From G963667855 sp963667855 (lineage in GTDB: Bacteria > Planctomycetota > Phycisphaerae > UBA1845), in NCBI GenBank assembly GCA_963667855.2, contig CAXXKI010000035.1, forward strand, positions 1 to 64,000: DNA of 64,000 nucleotides, written 5' to 3'. A program made the position numbers and the translations under genes. Shown piece after piece: positions 9,108 through 18,606 of this stretch. Below the pieces are notes generated by a model that searched no databases, was not told the origin of the DNA, and was given only the letters and a program-made list of their open reading frames with translations. How positions within the stretch are numbered: position 1 is the first letter of the stretch; each line of letters opens with the position of its first letter.

Positions 9108-10256
9108 ATGGTTCAGAAAAAACGTATAATGATCGTTGCAGGAACTCGCCCGGAAGCGATAAAGCTGTCCCCCGTAATACATGCGATGCAGGAAGATAAC
9201 GCACTGGAACCAATCGTGTGTACAACAGGGCAGCATGCAGACATACTAAAACAAGCCTTTGAAGTTTTCCGGATAAAGCCAGATCATGATTTGGCGTTAA
9301 TGAAGAAAAACCAAGATCTATTCGACATCACCTCACGTGTGCTCGTAGGGATGAGAACCGTATTCTCCAGAATTCCCTGCGATATGGTTTTGGTTCAAGG
9401 CGACACTACAACCGCTTTTGCGACGGCTCTCGCCGCGTTCTATGCGCAAATCCCTGTCGCTCATCTGGAAGCTGGCCTGAGAACAAGTGACAAGTCGAAC
9501 CCTTTCCCGGAAGAGATAAACCGCCGTTTAGCCGGCACACTTGCTGATATCCATTTCGCGCCTACCAGCCTCTCTCAAAAAGCTCTTTTAGCAGAGAACG
9601 TTTTGGAACAGCAGATAATGGTTACGGGCAACACAATAGTGGACGCTCTCCTATGGGTGCGTGACCAGATGCAGCGAAATTGTTTTCCGGATGTCGAATT
9701 ACTTAAGGAGGAAATCACTCAGAAGGCGAACGACAAACCGATCATACTGGTAACCGCCCATCGGCGAGAAAGTTTCGGACAGCCATTCATCGAAATATGT
9801 GAAGCAATCAGATCTATCGCTCTAATACACCCCGACGTACACATAGTATACCCCGTACATCCCAACCCCAATGTGCAAAATCCCGTTCATGAACAACTAG
9901 CCAATATTCCCAATGTCCACCTGATAAAGCCTGTGAGCTATCCTGCTTTCGTATGGCTTATGGATCGAGCCTACTTGATACTCACAGATTCAGGAGGAGT
10001 TCAGGAGGAAGCACCATCGTTAAACAAACCGCTACTTATTATGCGAGAAACCACAGAACGAACCGAAGGGATTGCGGCAGGCACATCTTGCCTTGTAGGC
10101 AGGGATGCACAGAAAATCGTCAGCACCGTAACCTCGTACCTGACCGATTCGACTTTGTATAATCAGGCCACTCGTATTGAAAACCCTTACGGTGATGGGA
10201 AAGCAAGTATTCGCGTGTGTAACGGTATACTTTATTTTTTCGGTTCTTGCCGCTAA
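9108..10256 (+). CDS. wecB: UDP-N-acetylglucosamine 2-epimerase (non-hydrolysing), first copy
   Basis: Interconverts UDP-GlcNAc and UDP-ManNAc for surface polysaccharide. The ATG at 9108 (MVQKKRIMIVAGTRPEAIK) places the family's N-terminal strand at the start, giving 382 residues; a GTP-like extension from 8994 is unlikely to be real. Family motifs are present: GTRPEAIKLSPV, EAGLRTSDKSNPFPEEINRR, VTAHRRESFGQP, and TDSGGVQEEAPSLNKP with the downstream RETTERTEG. The end after NPYGDGKAS departs from the usual ERI sequence and may carry a small frame change in the last 15 residues, which should not affect catalysis. It stands alone beside a gene-poor zone and an IS. A second epimerase of a different subgroup is at 41157. 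Confidence 0.92.
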   Translation: MVQKKRIMIVAGTRPEAIKLSPVIHAMQEDNALEPIVCTTGQHADILKQAFEVFRIKPDHDLALMKKNQDLFDITSRVLVGMRTVFSRIPCDMVLVQGDTTTAFATALAAFYAQIPVAHLEAGLRTSDKSNPFPEEINRRLAGTLADIHFAPTSLSQKALLAENVLEQQIMVTGNTIVDALLWVRDQMQRNCFPDVELLKEEITQKANDKPIILVTAHRRESFGQPFIEICEAIRSIALIHPDVHIVYPVHPNPNVQNPVHEQLANIPNVHLIKPVSYPAFVWLMDRAYLILTDSGGVQEEAPSLNKPLLIMRETTERTEGIAAGTSCLVGRDAQKIVSTVTSYLTDSTLYNQATRIENPYGDGKASIRVCNGILYFFGSCR

Positions 10257-10930
10257 CCTATTGCAACTGGCCGCCTGGTCATATGAATAGCGTTTTCCCA
10301 ACACCGGCCTGTAGTTTAAAATCAGCCGTTATCCTGCTCAAGAATTCCGTAAATGATTTATCTTTTCCGGGTTGACCGCCGTGCAGCCGCTTCCCGCAAA
10401 CTGAAGAGAATCAGGGAACATGTATCTTCAAACACTAAAGAATGCCCCAAAAACTGTAACGTTGCAGCCGAAACAGGCCAATGGCTCGTCTTACGATTGT
10501 TCTGCGACCTTGCACCGCGAAAAGCCTCCTATTCGGTGATCCTTACGGATCACGATCGCGTTACGGACCCAAAGAGTTTTCTTTCAGCAAACAATCGAAC
10601 AACTAAACCACTTGATGCGTAATCGAATTATGGAGTACAACGAATCTAATGTGTGTCTGCCTTTTGACAGTTCGCGGACTATTGTTGGCCTAGTTGTGAT
10701 CCGATATACTGTGTAACGTGTAACAATATAAATACTGTAGTGACTGTAAGCCGTTTTTTATTGGACGTCACCGCGGTTGACGGGGACGGAGTCTGGGCAA
10801 ACAACATCAACTACTAATTACCACTCAAGACAAAGCCGCTCCAAAACGCGGAAGCTAAAAAGCTGAATTACCCATACAGGGGATACCGAGTTCAAGCACA
10901 AGTCGTGCGAATAGGGTAGTGTTCGAGTAA
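10257..10930. other. Gene-poor stretch between the epimerase and the second IS
   Basis: About 670 bases without a convincing gene. An 89-codon open frame at 10353-10622 shows no family resemblance and no ribosome-binding site, so I do not call it. Base composition and the position beside an insertion sequence without target duplication suggest decayed remains of a formerly longer polysaccharide locus, but I cannot identify any parent gene. Confidence 0.45.
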
Positions 10931-12316
10931 AGAGAGATATAACCAAAAGCTGTGTATGGCGAAAGGAAAAAGAGCGGCGTATCCTGGGTATTGATAGTAG
11001 AAGAAATACCCATTCACAAAGGATACGCCATGAAACAGGATACAGTAGATACGCTTCATTTTCCAGAGGCATCGTGCCAGGATGCCCTGACGGGTTTATT
11101 GCGACGAGGTGCTCAACGCATGCTTTTGTGTGCGATAGAAGCCGAGGTTGAAGATTACATTTCGGCCCACCAGCACGTCAGAGATGGAAATAATCACCGC
11201 CTGGTGGTTCGCAACGGGTATAAGGACGAACGCGAGTTGCAGACCGGAATAGGCCCAATCAAGGTTTGCCAGCCGCGTGTGAACGACCGAAGGATTGACG
11301 AAGACGGCAACCGGATGCGTTTTACGAGTTCGGTCCTGCCGCCATATTTGCGACGAACCAAGAGCATCGAAGAGCTGATTCCCTGGCTATACCTGAAAGG
11401 AATCAGCACTGGGGATTTCGGCGAAGCGTTGTCCGCGTTGCTCGGAACGGACGCTCCGGGCTTGAGCGCCTCCACGGTTGTACGACTCAAGGAGGTTTGG
11501 CAAAAAGACTACGAGTCCTGGAGCAAGAGATCACTGGCCGACAAGCAGTATGTGTATTTCTGGGTGGATGGAATTCACTTCAATGTTCGCCTGGATGAGG
11601 ATAAGCAGTGTATTTTAGTGGTCATGGGAGCTACACCGGATGGGAAAAAAGAGCTGGTGGCCATCCAGGACGGCTATTGTGAAAGCGAACTATCCTGGCG
11701 GGAGTTACTGCTGGATCTCAAGGCCCGCGGCTTGAAAGTTCTTCCCAAGCTGGTGACCGGTGACGGAGCGGCCGGGTACTGGTCGGCCATGCGTAAAGTC
11801 CTTGGGGACAGCAGGGAGCAGCGTTGCTGGGTTCACAAGACGGCCAACGTGCTTAACAAAATGCCGAAAAAACGACATGTAAAAGCCAAGCAGATGCTTC
11901 ATGACATATGGATGGCCAAGACCAGGGAAGAAGCCGAAAGTGCATTCGACCTGTTTATCGAAACGTATAAGGCCAAGTACCCCAAAGCGACGGAATGCCT
12001 GGCCAAGGATCGCGACGTGCTGCTGACATTTTATGATTTTCCGGCAGAGCATTGGGGCCATTTACGTACGACGAATCCGATCGAATCGACCTTTGCGACG
12101 GTGCGATTGCGAACGCGGAAAACAAAAGGTTGTGGATCGAGGCTGGCCACCTTGACTATGGTATTTCAGCTGGCTCGATGTGCGGAAAAACACTGGCGAG
12201 CTCTAAATGGATCGAACTTGCTCGCGGAGGTGATAAAAGGAGTAGAATTCATAGACGGACTCAGGAAAAACGCCGCTTGATTTTCGGCCATCCACAGAAT
12301 TTTACAATATCTCTCT
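10931..12316 (+). mobile_element. Complete IS256-family insertion sequence without target duplication (1386 bp)
   Basis: Both ends begin AGAGAGATAT and continue with shared blocks CTGTG-ATGGC-GAAA and GCGGCG (left 10931-10979; right about 12270-12316 read on the minus strand), forming an imperfect inverted repeat near 47 bases. One transposase gene lies inside. The flanks TCGAGTAA (left) and GATTGCGG (right) do not match, so the element has lost its original partner flank, for example through recombination between two copies or an adjacent deletion. Confidence 0.88.
11030..12280 (+). CDS. IS256-family transposase of the second element
   Basis: Mutator-type DDE transposase of 416 residues. 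The ATG at 11030 has AAAGGA a few bases upstream and begins MKQDTVDTLHFPEASCQDAL; a longer frame from 10952 would start inside the terminal repeat. Catalytic positions: Asp in YFWVDGIHFNVRLD, Asp in VTGDGAAGYWSAM, Glu in TNPIESTFATVRLRT. The middle QRCWVHKTANVLNKMPKK is typical. The frame is intact. The sequence differs strongly from the transposase at 7250, so the two elements are separate IS types, not copies. Confidence 0.95.
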   Translation: MKQDTVDTLHFPEASCQDALTGLLRRGAQRMLLCAIEAEVEDYISAHQHVRDGNNHRLVVRNGYKDERELQTGIGPIKVCQPRVNDRRIDEDGNRMRFTSSVLPPYLRRTKSIEELIPWLYLKGISTGDFGEALSALLGTDAPGLSASTVVRLKEVWQKDYESWSKRSLADKQYVYFWVDGIHFNVRLDEDKQCILVVMGATPDGKKELVAIQDGYCESELSWRELLLDLKARGLKVLPKLVTGDGAAGYWSAMRKVLGDSREQRCWVHKTANVLNKMPKKRHVKAKQMLHDIWMAKTREEAESAFDLFIETYKAKYPKATECLAKDRDVLLTFYDFPAEHWGHLRTTNPIESTFATVRLRTRKTKGCGSRLATLTMVFQLARCAEKHWRALNGSNLLAEVIKGVEFIDGLRKNAA

Positions 12317-12452
12317 GATTGCGGGCGGCCTTATGTAGATGGATTATTGGCCAGGTCATGTGGTTGATTGCGGACCATCTTTGGTTATCGACTTTGCGGC
12401 GTTTACCGTAAACGTTCATCAGCCTATCACACAATCGCTATCCAGATATTTT

Positions 12453-12767
12453 ATGGCAAAGATATACGAAACACCAAATACCGAAACCTCTAGCCAATCG
12501 CGAGGATGGATACAGAATCGCATTAAACGAATCTCGAAGTGTTTTTCATGGTTTGTTGTCGGACACTTCGCCAATATAGCATTGCCTCATTTAGTTTTAT
12601 ATCCTGTCTGTGCGTACCTTGCTGGCCCCGATGGTTTTGGCCGACTCATTTTCGCGATCGAAATCGTGCAAATCGTGGGATTGCCACCGACAACAGGACT
12701 TTTTGACACTTATTTTCGTTTTCCCTATTTACATATGCCCGCGTCATCCCCAATCACCTTCAGCTAG
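12453..12767 (+). pseudogene. Truncated polysaccharide flippase (Wzx-like) fragment
   Basis: The 104 residues from the ATG at 12453 resemble only the first part of an oligosaccharide flippase: a basic stretch, then FVVGHFANIALPHLVLYPVC and LAGPDGFGRLIFAIEIVQIVG, typical of the first two or three membrane helices. Flippases of this family are about 420-520 residues, so about three quarters are missing; the frame then runs into FRFPYLHMPASS and stops just before the next gene. A complete flippase is at 15323. The stub lies against the second IS, whose flanks do not match, pointing to loss of an older gene set. Confidence 0.6.
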
Positions 12768-12823
12768 CGAAGATCAAGGTTTTTAAACTCTCGAAATCGA
12801 TTCGATAAGTTTTCTTAGAATAA

Positions 12824-15289
12824 ATGCCAAGGCAACGAATCAATTTCTATCTTTGTTCGATCACACGGCGAATATTCTTCGTTGTTTTCCTCTGCCCTTT
12901 ATCTTGCACGCCACCATCCGCCAAAAGTGGTAGCGACATAACTTTCAACATCGCAATGAACAAACCTTATACAATGACCCCTCCCCCGAACTACAGGTTG
13001 TGTACAGATCCAGACGATATTTTCCAACTCACTGACGGTAAAACACAAGGGTGCGATTGGTCCAAACAGAGCGTGGTCGGTTGGCAAACTCCCGAATCAT
13101 ATCCACGAATACGCATCGATTTTGGACACGTCAAAACGATTTCGGGTATAAGAATCCATACAACTTCTGGTACGAGAGCAAGCGTTCACCTCCCCGAGCA
13201 AATACTCGTTTCCGTAAGCAATGATGGGGATCGATTTCATCTAGTAAAAGCGTTTGATAATACAAACCTCGAGCAAAAGTTTTTTAACATCACCCGCAGA
13301 ACTCCGTATACTTTTTCAGAAGTGAACTTACACACTGCCGGGCGGTTTGTTGAAATAGTTTTTGTCCTTAACGGAACCTATTTATTCCTGGATGAGTTAG
13401 AAGTACTCTCCGGCCAACAAGACATTGAGACGCCCTTTTCAGGTTCCGAGAACACACACACAATAAAAAACCTCGAAAGCCTGATCAAAGCACACCGGAA
13501 AGTATTTCAGCTTAGAGAAGAGATTTTAGAATTTCAAAACCGGATTATAAGCACGAATTCCGGACTTAAACTTTATGCCCCAGCCAAAGCCCTTTTATCG
13601 CGTGTTAATACATTGTCGTTGTATTCAACAGAAGAACATTTGTCCCTGCAAAAGGATTTCGAATCTTTGCGCGGCCAATGGCTCAACGAACAAACCAAAA
13701 GCAGCATCATATTCAAAAACGCTGATCCTTTTAGCCAATCAACCCCCAATGAAGTCTATTGGTATAAAGACAACCCAGCAACGAACCTGTTACTATCTCT
13801 CTGGCAGGGAGAATATGAATCCGGAGCATTAACAATCGTCAATTGTACGCCGTTCCCCGCGATCGCGACAATATGCATCTCACCACTGAGAGGTTCCGAT
13901 GGTCGGGAATACTCCTCGGAAGAAACGATAACGATTCGTCGGGCTGTAAACGTGGATGCAATAGGTAAAGGATTAGTTGGAGACGCGCTTCCTCTCCTTA
14001 ATTCGAGCAAGCTCATCATTCGACCGGGAAGTTCCTCCCAGATATGGATAACCGTACATAATCCCCAACTGATACCAGGCGAATACAAGTTCGCTATCGG
14101 TTTGAATTCAGAGTTCGATGGCAATATCCCGAGTTTCCAACAGGCCGTACAAGGAGCAATAACGATACACCCCATCCGTTTTCCCGGCGATCCTTCATTA
14201 CTCACCCGCAATTGTGCGTATTTGCGTCGTTACAGGATTTCTCACAAAGCTCTTAGTAATGCTATTACTGATCTAGAACAGCATTATACGAACGTCTACG
14301 TAATTCCCTGCGAAGATTTGCCACATGGTAAACCTACACTAAGCGGACAACTTTTCATCGATTTTTCTCGACATGATTCGGCCATCGCCCTGTACCCCAA
14401 TGCAAAACAATATCTTTTCTATTGGGGATATACTCAATCCACTTCTGAGAAAAAAGGATATAGGCATAAATGGGGAGATTGGATGAGTGAACGTTGGAAA
14501 GAATCCATGCGAATTTACTTAGTTCAATGGGTAAAACACCTCCACCAACTTGGCTTGGGATATGAACGGTATGCGATGTTTCCTTACGACGAGAGTTTAT
14601 GCGAGGAATTCGAACAACTTGCCGCCTTTATCAAACAGGTAGATCCCAATATCCGTATCTTTGCCAATAGCCCAGGGAAACAACACAGCTCACAGCTCGA
14701 GAGGATCGCATCAAATATTGACGTATGGTGTCTGCCCGAAAACCGCATCGAGAGCCAGAGGGCAAGAAAAAAGTTGGCTTCTTTTAAGAATAAGGCTACC
14801 TGGAGATACGATTGCCAAGGTAATGCAAAAGCTTTGTCTCCCCTATTATACTATCGCCAACAGCCCTGGAGGGCCTGGGCCAGTGGCGACATGGGTTGCG
14901 CTTTTTGGGTATACCTTGGCAAACCCACAACACAACAGGGCTCCGGCTGGAACGATATTGGTAACACAAAAGCCCAATGGGACGTTGTGTATTTAGCGAA
15001 AAACGCTCCAGTGAATTGCGGGAAAGAACATATTATACCAAGTCGCAGATGGGAGGCTTGGAGAGAGGGCATAGAAGACTACGAATATCTGGTCACGCTT
15101 GATAGATTGATAAGTGACTTGGACGCAGCAGGTTTTGACACACTAGCCTCTCAAGGGAAACAAGTCCTTGAAGATTCTGTGCGTAGCGTCTTAAAAAACT
15201 CAACAAGTTCGACTTCAATCTACAAGGCCCGAAAACAAATAACTAAAGAGATTATTGCTCTTAGCAGTAAAAAGGTATTTCAAAATTAG
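12824..15289 (+). CDS. Lipoprotein with discoidin-like domain and DUF4091 C-terminus
   Basis: Large exported protein of 821 residues. The N-terminus has basic residues, a hydrophobic core (IFFVVFLCPLSC) and a lipobox-like LSC near residue 28, so a lipoprotein is likely. Residues about 45-200 resemble an F5/8 type C (discoidin) carbohydrate-binding domain (YPRIRIDFGHVKTISGIRI, GRFVEIVFVLNG). The middle is a beta-rich spacer. From about 460 a catalytic-like region follows, ending in the DUF4091 signature (WRAWASGDMGCAFWVYLG, WREGIEDYEYL). DUF4091 proteins are suspected glycoside hydrolases. Position directly before the flippase suggests action on the polysaccharide made here. The enzymatic activity is unproven. 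Confidence 0.75.
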   Translation: MPRQRINFYLCSITRRIFFVVFLCPLSCTPPSAKSGSDITFNIAMNKPYTMTPPPNYRLCTDPDDIFQLTDGKTQGCDWSKQSVVGWQTPESYPRIRIDFGHVKTISGIRIHTTSGTRASVHLPEQILVSVSNDGDRFHLVKAFDNTNLEQKFFNITRRTPYTFSEVNLHTAGRFVEIVFVLNGTYLFLDELEVLSGQQDIETPFSGSENTHTIKNLESLIKAHRKVFQLREEILEFQNRIISTNSGLKLYAPAKALLSRVNTLSLYSTEEHLSLQKDFESLRGQWLNEQTKSSIIFKNADPFSQSTPNEVYWYKDNPATNLLLSLWQGEYESGALTIVNCTPFPAIATICISPLRGSDGREYSSEETITIRRAVNVDAIGKGLVGDALPLLNSSKLIIRPGSSSQIWITVHNPQLIPGEYKFAIGLNSEFDGNIPSFQQAVQGAITIHPIRFPGDPSLLTRNCAYLRRYRISHKALSNAITDLEQHYTNVYVIPCEDLPHGKPTLSGQLFIDFSRHDSAIALYPNAKQYLFYWGYTQSTSEKKGYRHKWGDWMSERWKESMRIYLVQWVKHLHQLGLGYERYAMFPYDESLCEEFEQLAAFIKQVDPNIRIFANSPGKQHSSQLERIASNIDVWCLPENRIESQRARKKLASFKNKATWRYDCQGNAKALSPLLYYRQQPWRAWASGDMGCAFWVYLGKPTTQQGSGWNDIGNTKAQWDVVYLAKNAPVNCGKEHIIPSRRWEAWREGIEDYEYLVTLDRLISDLDAAGFDTLASQGKQVLEDSVRSVLKNSTSSTSIYKARKQITKEIIALSSKKVFQN

Positions 15290-15322
15290 AAGGCCAAAAT
15301 TCAATATTACGCACATTCGGCA

Positions 15323-16867
15323 ATGAAGCAACGAAATAGAATAATCTGGAATATTGCAACGAACTACGGCCGCCAGATTCTATTAATAGCTATAGCGCTT
15401 TTATTAAACCCTTTCCTCTTTCATGGCTTAGGCGAGGATGGTTATGGATTAATTGCACTTGTTGGAATGACTGGCGGTTTACTAATGTTATTGGATACTG
15501 GCTTAGCGCACGCAATTGCCAGGTTTGTCAGCAAACACACTGCAATAGAAAATGGGAACGAAGTCAATCGTGTAATCACAACTTCGGTGGTTGTATACTC
15601 CATAATGGGCCTAATCGCTTTCGCTCTGGTCGCCGTTTTGGGGTTGTTTTTCTTAACACAATTAGGCGTACCAGATTCCCTGCATGACGAAGCTCTTGCC
15701 GTCTTTCTGATCGTTGCATGTTCTTTGGCTATCCGTTTCCCGGGTAATGCCTTCGAAGGAGTTTTACGCGGTTTACAGCGATTCGACCTTTCGAACGTAG
15801 CTCAACTGCTGGAAAGAATAGTTTATGCGTCATCAGCATTTCTGGTTCTTGGTTTGCTAGACTTCGGTGTCATCGCAATTGCATGCAGTCTACTCGTAGG
15901 TTCTTCGACTTCGCAACTAGTAAGAGTTATCGCCGCGTACCGAGTATACCCAGAGCTATCTATACGTCGAGAATGGATATCAAAGCGTGTGTTCCGCGAG
16001 ATGTTTTCCTTCGGATCAATGGCATTTCTTACTCAAATCTCGGCTTTTCTTGAAAACACTATTATGCGTGCCATAATCAGTGCGGCGCTTGGCAGTACGC
16101 TTTTGGGTTCACTTAATCTTGTACTTGTACTAACGGGTCTCATACGACAAACTCGCCTCTCAGTCACGAACGTGGTCATGCCCGTAGCCAGCAAATACGA
16201 GGCTTTGCAGGACGAGGAGAAACTTCAGCGCCTGCTGATTGACGGATCTCGCTTGCTTTTAGCGATCATTCTCCCAATGGGAGTTTGGTTAATGGTCATG
16301 TCAGAACCAATCCTACTTACTTGGATAGGCCCTGAACTAGCTGACAGCGCAACGCTTCTCTTCCTCTTCGCGTTAGTCCAGTTACTTGAGGCGTCCAATG
16401 GTGTCGGACATATGGTCCTAATGGGAATGGGACGTGCCAAATTTCTTGGAATAACGTACGCGGCTTCGAGTATTATTGCGATTGGGTTACTCGCCATATT
16501 GGCTTTTTATACACACTTGGGTTTATACTCAGCAGCAATCGCCCTTGGGGCGGGTGTCGTACTGAGAAGGGCGTTAGTAATGATTTATATGTGCCGGAGC
16601 GTCAACCTGCCAGTATCCACTTTTGCATGGCGAGCGATGGCACCATTAGCGATGTCGGCAATTGTCAGCGGCATTGTTGCTGTGCCATTACGCGACTTCC
16701 TGCCATTGCGTGGTTGGAGCCTGCTCATTGTGTCGGCGTTGCTTACTGGTATCGTCTTCATGGTAACCATTTGGTACACAGCCTTAAACAAGGAGGAGAA
16801 AACGAGAATAGTAAATACGGTTAACCTTGTTATCAACAAACTTTTCTCTCGACAACGAGCGATATGA
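15323..16867 (+). CDS. Oligosaccharide flippase, Wzx/MATE-like
   Basis: Integral membrane protein of 514 residues with about 12-14 hydrophobic helices from IIWNIATNYGRQILLIAIAL to the C-terminus, the architecture of polysaccharide-repeat-unit flippases. Typical N-terminal features are the short basic start and GEDGYGLIALVGMTGGLLMLLD, matching the YG-GLF/GLA pattern of the family, and a strongly charged inter-helix region near the middle (SKYEALQDEEKLQRLL). It would move the undecaprenyl-linked repeat unit across the inner membrane. It begins 34 bases after the lipoprotein gene and is followed by the polymerase gene after a 221-base gap. Confidence 0.88.
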   Translation: MKQRNRIIWNIATNYGRQILLIAIALLLNPFLFHGLGEDGYGLIALVGMTGGLLMLLDTGLAHAIARFVSKHTAIENGNEVNRVITTSVVVYSIMGLIAFALVAVLGLFFLTQLGVPDSLHDEALAVFLIVACSLAIRFPGNAFEGVLRGLQRFDLSNVAQLLERIVYASSAFLVLGLLDFGVIAIACSLLVGSSTSQLVRVIAAYRVYPELSIRREWISKRVFREMFSFGSMAFLTQISAFLENTIMRAIISAALGSTLLGSLNLVLVLTGLIRQTRLSVTNVVMPVASKYEALQDEEKLQRLLIDGSRLLLAIILPMGVWLMVMSEPILLTWIGPELADSATLLFLFALVQLLEASNGVGHMVLMGMGRAKFLGITYAASSIIAIGLLAILAFYTHLGLYSAAIALGAGVVLRRALVMIYMCRSVNLPVSTFAWRAMAPLAMSAIVSGIVAVPLRDFLPLRGWSLLIVSALLTGIVFMVTIWYTALNKEEKTRIVNTVNLVINKLFSRQRAI

Positions 16868-16901
16868 TTGCATATTTTCCTCCGCAAATTCTCCAGCACG
16901 G

Positions 16902-16949
16902 CCCAATTAACGAGTCTACATACATTCCCCCGATGTTTTGTTAATTGGG
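16902..16949. repeat. Perfect 10-bp inverted repeat between flippase and polymerase genes
   Basis: CCCAATTAAC (16902-16911) and GTTAATTGGG (16940-16949) are exact reverse complements separated by 28 bases. There is no T run after it, so it is not an obvious terminator. It could be an operator or a long-loop RNA hairpin in the 221-base gap. Confidence 0.6.
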
Positions 16950-17088
16950 TTAAGCGAGTTTATTTTCATCTGTTTGCGAATTAAACTTTATAGAATCTTC
17001 TTTCGCTTTGTTCTGATTCGACATTTCATGCTTTGGGTAATATTTCAATCACCGATCACGTGGCATTCAAAGAAACGATGGTTTTTCC

Positions 17089-18513
17089 ATGGTTAGCACA
17101 TCATCAATACCATTACTATTCGGCGTAGTGGCAACTGGTCTTTTAGCATTTTCACTTACCCTGATGGTTTTTGCCCGTTTTCGCCTCGTGGATTGCATTC
17201 CGCTGCTTGCAGTATCCAGCGTAGTGTTCTTTCTTAGCCGATATAACCTGGAGTTTGCTTATTTCGTAGGCTTGAGAATGTTTCCCGGCATCATGTTTCT
17301 CATGCTGGCCTGGATTATAATCATCTTTGTTCTTCGCATCGCTCGAGGTATCCCCCCCCTCCCTCATCGCAATACGGTTCTAATATTTTTATCTATTTTT
17401 ATTGCCGGCGCATTAATTAGTGGTCTAGTAAACAGCCCCAACTTAACGGGATTTGTGGCTCCGCTGCATGTACTTTTTACAGCTTTATTGCCAATAGCAT
17501 TATCATTTGCGCTGGTCAGCGTAGTCAATCGTAATCGAAAATCCTATGAAAACCTGGTTACGTCTTTTATTCTTTTTTGTGGCGTACTTCTTCCATTCCT
17601 AATGCTCGTTGGCGCAATTGCCCCAGACTCCATAGGCCGGTTTCTAGGTTGGAGAGATATAGCCGAGCGTCATTCAGCCGGATTCTCAACCGCTCGAACA
17701 CCTGTCGGCTCGGGAATTGCGTCCGCTATGGTAGTTAATATCGCTTATGGTTTTGCTCTATGTCGATTTCTCAATCGCAAACAGTGGTTGAATTTCATTC
17801 CAATCGCATTGTGTGGTTTTGCACTCATGTTCTCTCTACAACGTTCCGCTATGGCCACTTTCGTCCTGTTCAACGCGGTGTTCTTCATCCACGCCGCTCG
17901 AAAACACCTGTTCATGATAATAACCACGGCAATCCTCTGTGTGATCACCCTAAGCATCGCTAGCAGATTCATACCGGAACACTACAACTTCAATCGTTTT
18001 TTTAGCTTGGGAAGCACAAGCGACAGCATAAGATTTTCAGGTATCACCGGCGCTTGGGTGGCCGGTTTTAAAGCGCCGATATTGGGACACGGCCCCGGTC
18101 TCCTCTACCACCAATATCGTACAACATTTGTTGTCGAAAAGGCATCCGAACACAATACGATTACTATAGAAGGATATCAATCTGCTCAGGAACCTCACAA
18201 TACCTATGCGTTTTTAGCAGCAGAATTCGGAATTATCGGCTTGTCGTCTTTCCTGGGCTGCATGATATATTTGTGGAGAAAAACACAATCCAAAAACCTG
18301 AACGCCTTATCCAGCCACGATTTGCTCTATAAAAAAATGTACAATGCGCAATGGATTGCATACTTCGCCGGCATGTACACACACAGCACGCCACTTGGAA
18401 ACATGAAAGCAGCCATGTTCTTTTGGATTTTCGTGGCTATGGGATTGCATTGGGTGTCTTGCTGCGCAGCCGATCGCAGAATGTCATCCACGTTCCCAAG
18501 TGGCATAACGTAA
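17089..18513 (+). CDS. O-antigen ligase/polymerase family membrane protein (Wzy/WaaL-like)
   Basis: Membrane protein of 474 residues with about 12 hydrophobic segments and one larger periplasmic loop in the C-terminal half. That loop holds GAWVAGFKAPILGHGPGLLY and, further on, EPHNTYAFLAAEFGIIGL; the HN-x-Y-L/F pattern is the hallmark of the Wzy_C / O-antigen ligase superfamily. Such proteins polymerise repeat units or ligate polysaccharide to an acceptor in the periplasm; sequence alone does not tell which. It sits between the flippase and the first glycosyltransferase, as usual for Wzx/Wzy-dependent loci. Confidence 0.82.
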   Translation: MVSTSSIPLLFGVVATGLLAFSLTLMVFARFRLVDCIPLLAVSSVVFFLSRYNLEFAYFVGLRMFPGIMFLMLAWIIIIFVLRIARGIPPLPHRNTVLIFLSIFIAGALISGLVNSPNLTGFVAPLHVLFTALLPIALSFALVSVVNRNRKSYENLVTSFILFCGVLLPFLMLVGAIAPDSIGRFLGWRDIAERHSAGFSTARTPVGSGIASAMVVNIAYGFALCRFLNRKQWLNFIPIALCGFALMFSLQRSAMATFVLFNAVFFIHAARKHLFMIITTAILCVITLSIASRFIPEHYNFNRFFSLGSTSDSIRFSGITGAWVAGFKAPILGHGPGLLYHQYRTTFVVEKASEHNTITIEGYQSAQEPHNTYAFLAAEFGIIGLSSFLGCMIYLWRKTQSKNLNALSSHDLLYKKMYNAQWIAYFAGMYTHSTPLGNMKAAMFFWIFVAMGLHWVSCCAADRRMSSTFPSGIT

Positions 18514-18606
18514 ATCGTGAACGGTGTTTTTCAAAGCGCACCAGCGAGTATAATAAGCTTTTATTGTTTACAACCAAAACCGTTTTTCGTCAAAAAGGCA
18601 CTCTTT

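Noticed and set aside
10353..10622. 89-codon open frame between the epimerase and the second IS
   Set aside because: No ribosome-binding site, no family resemblance and composition unlike neighbouring proteins; probably chance.
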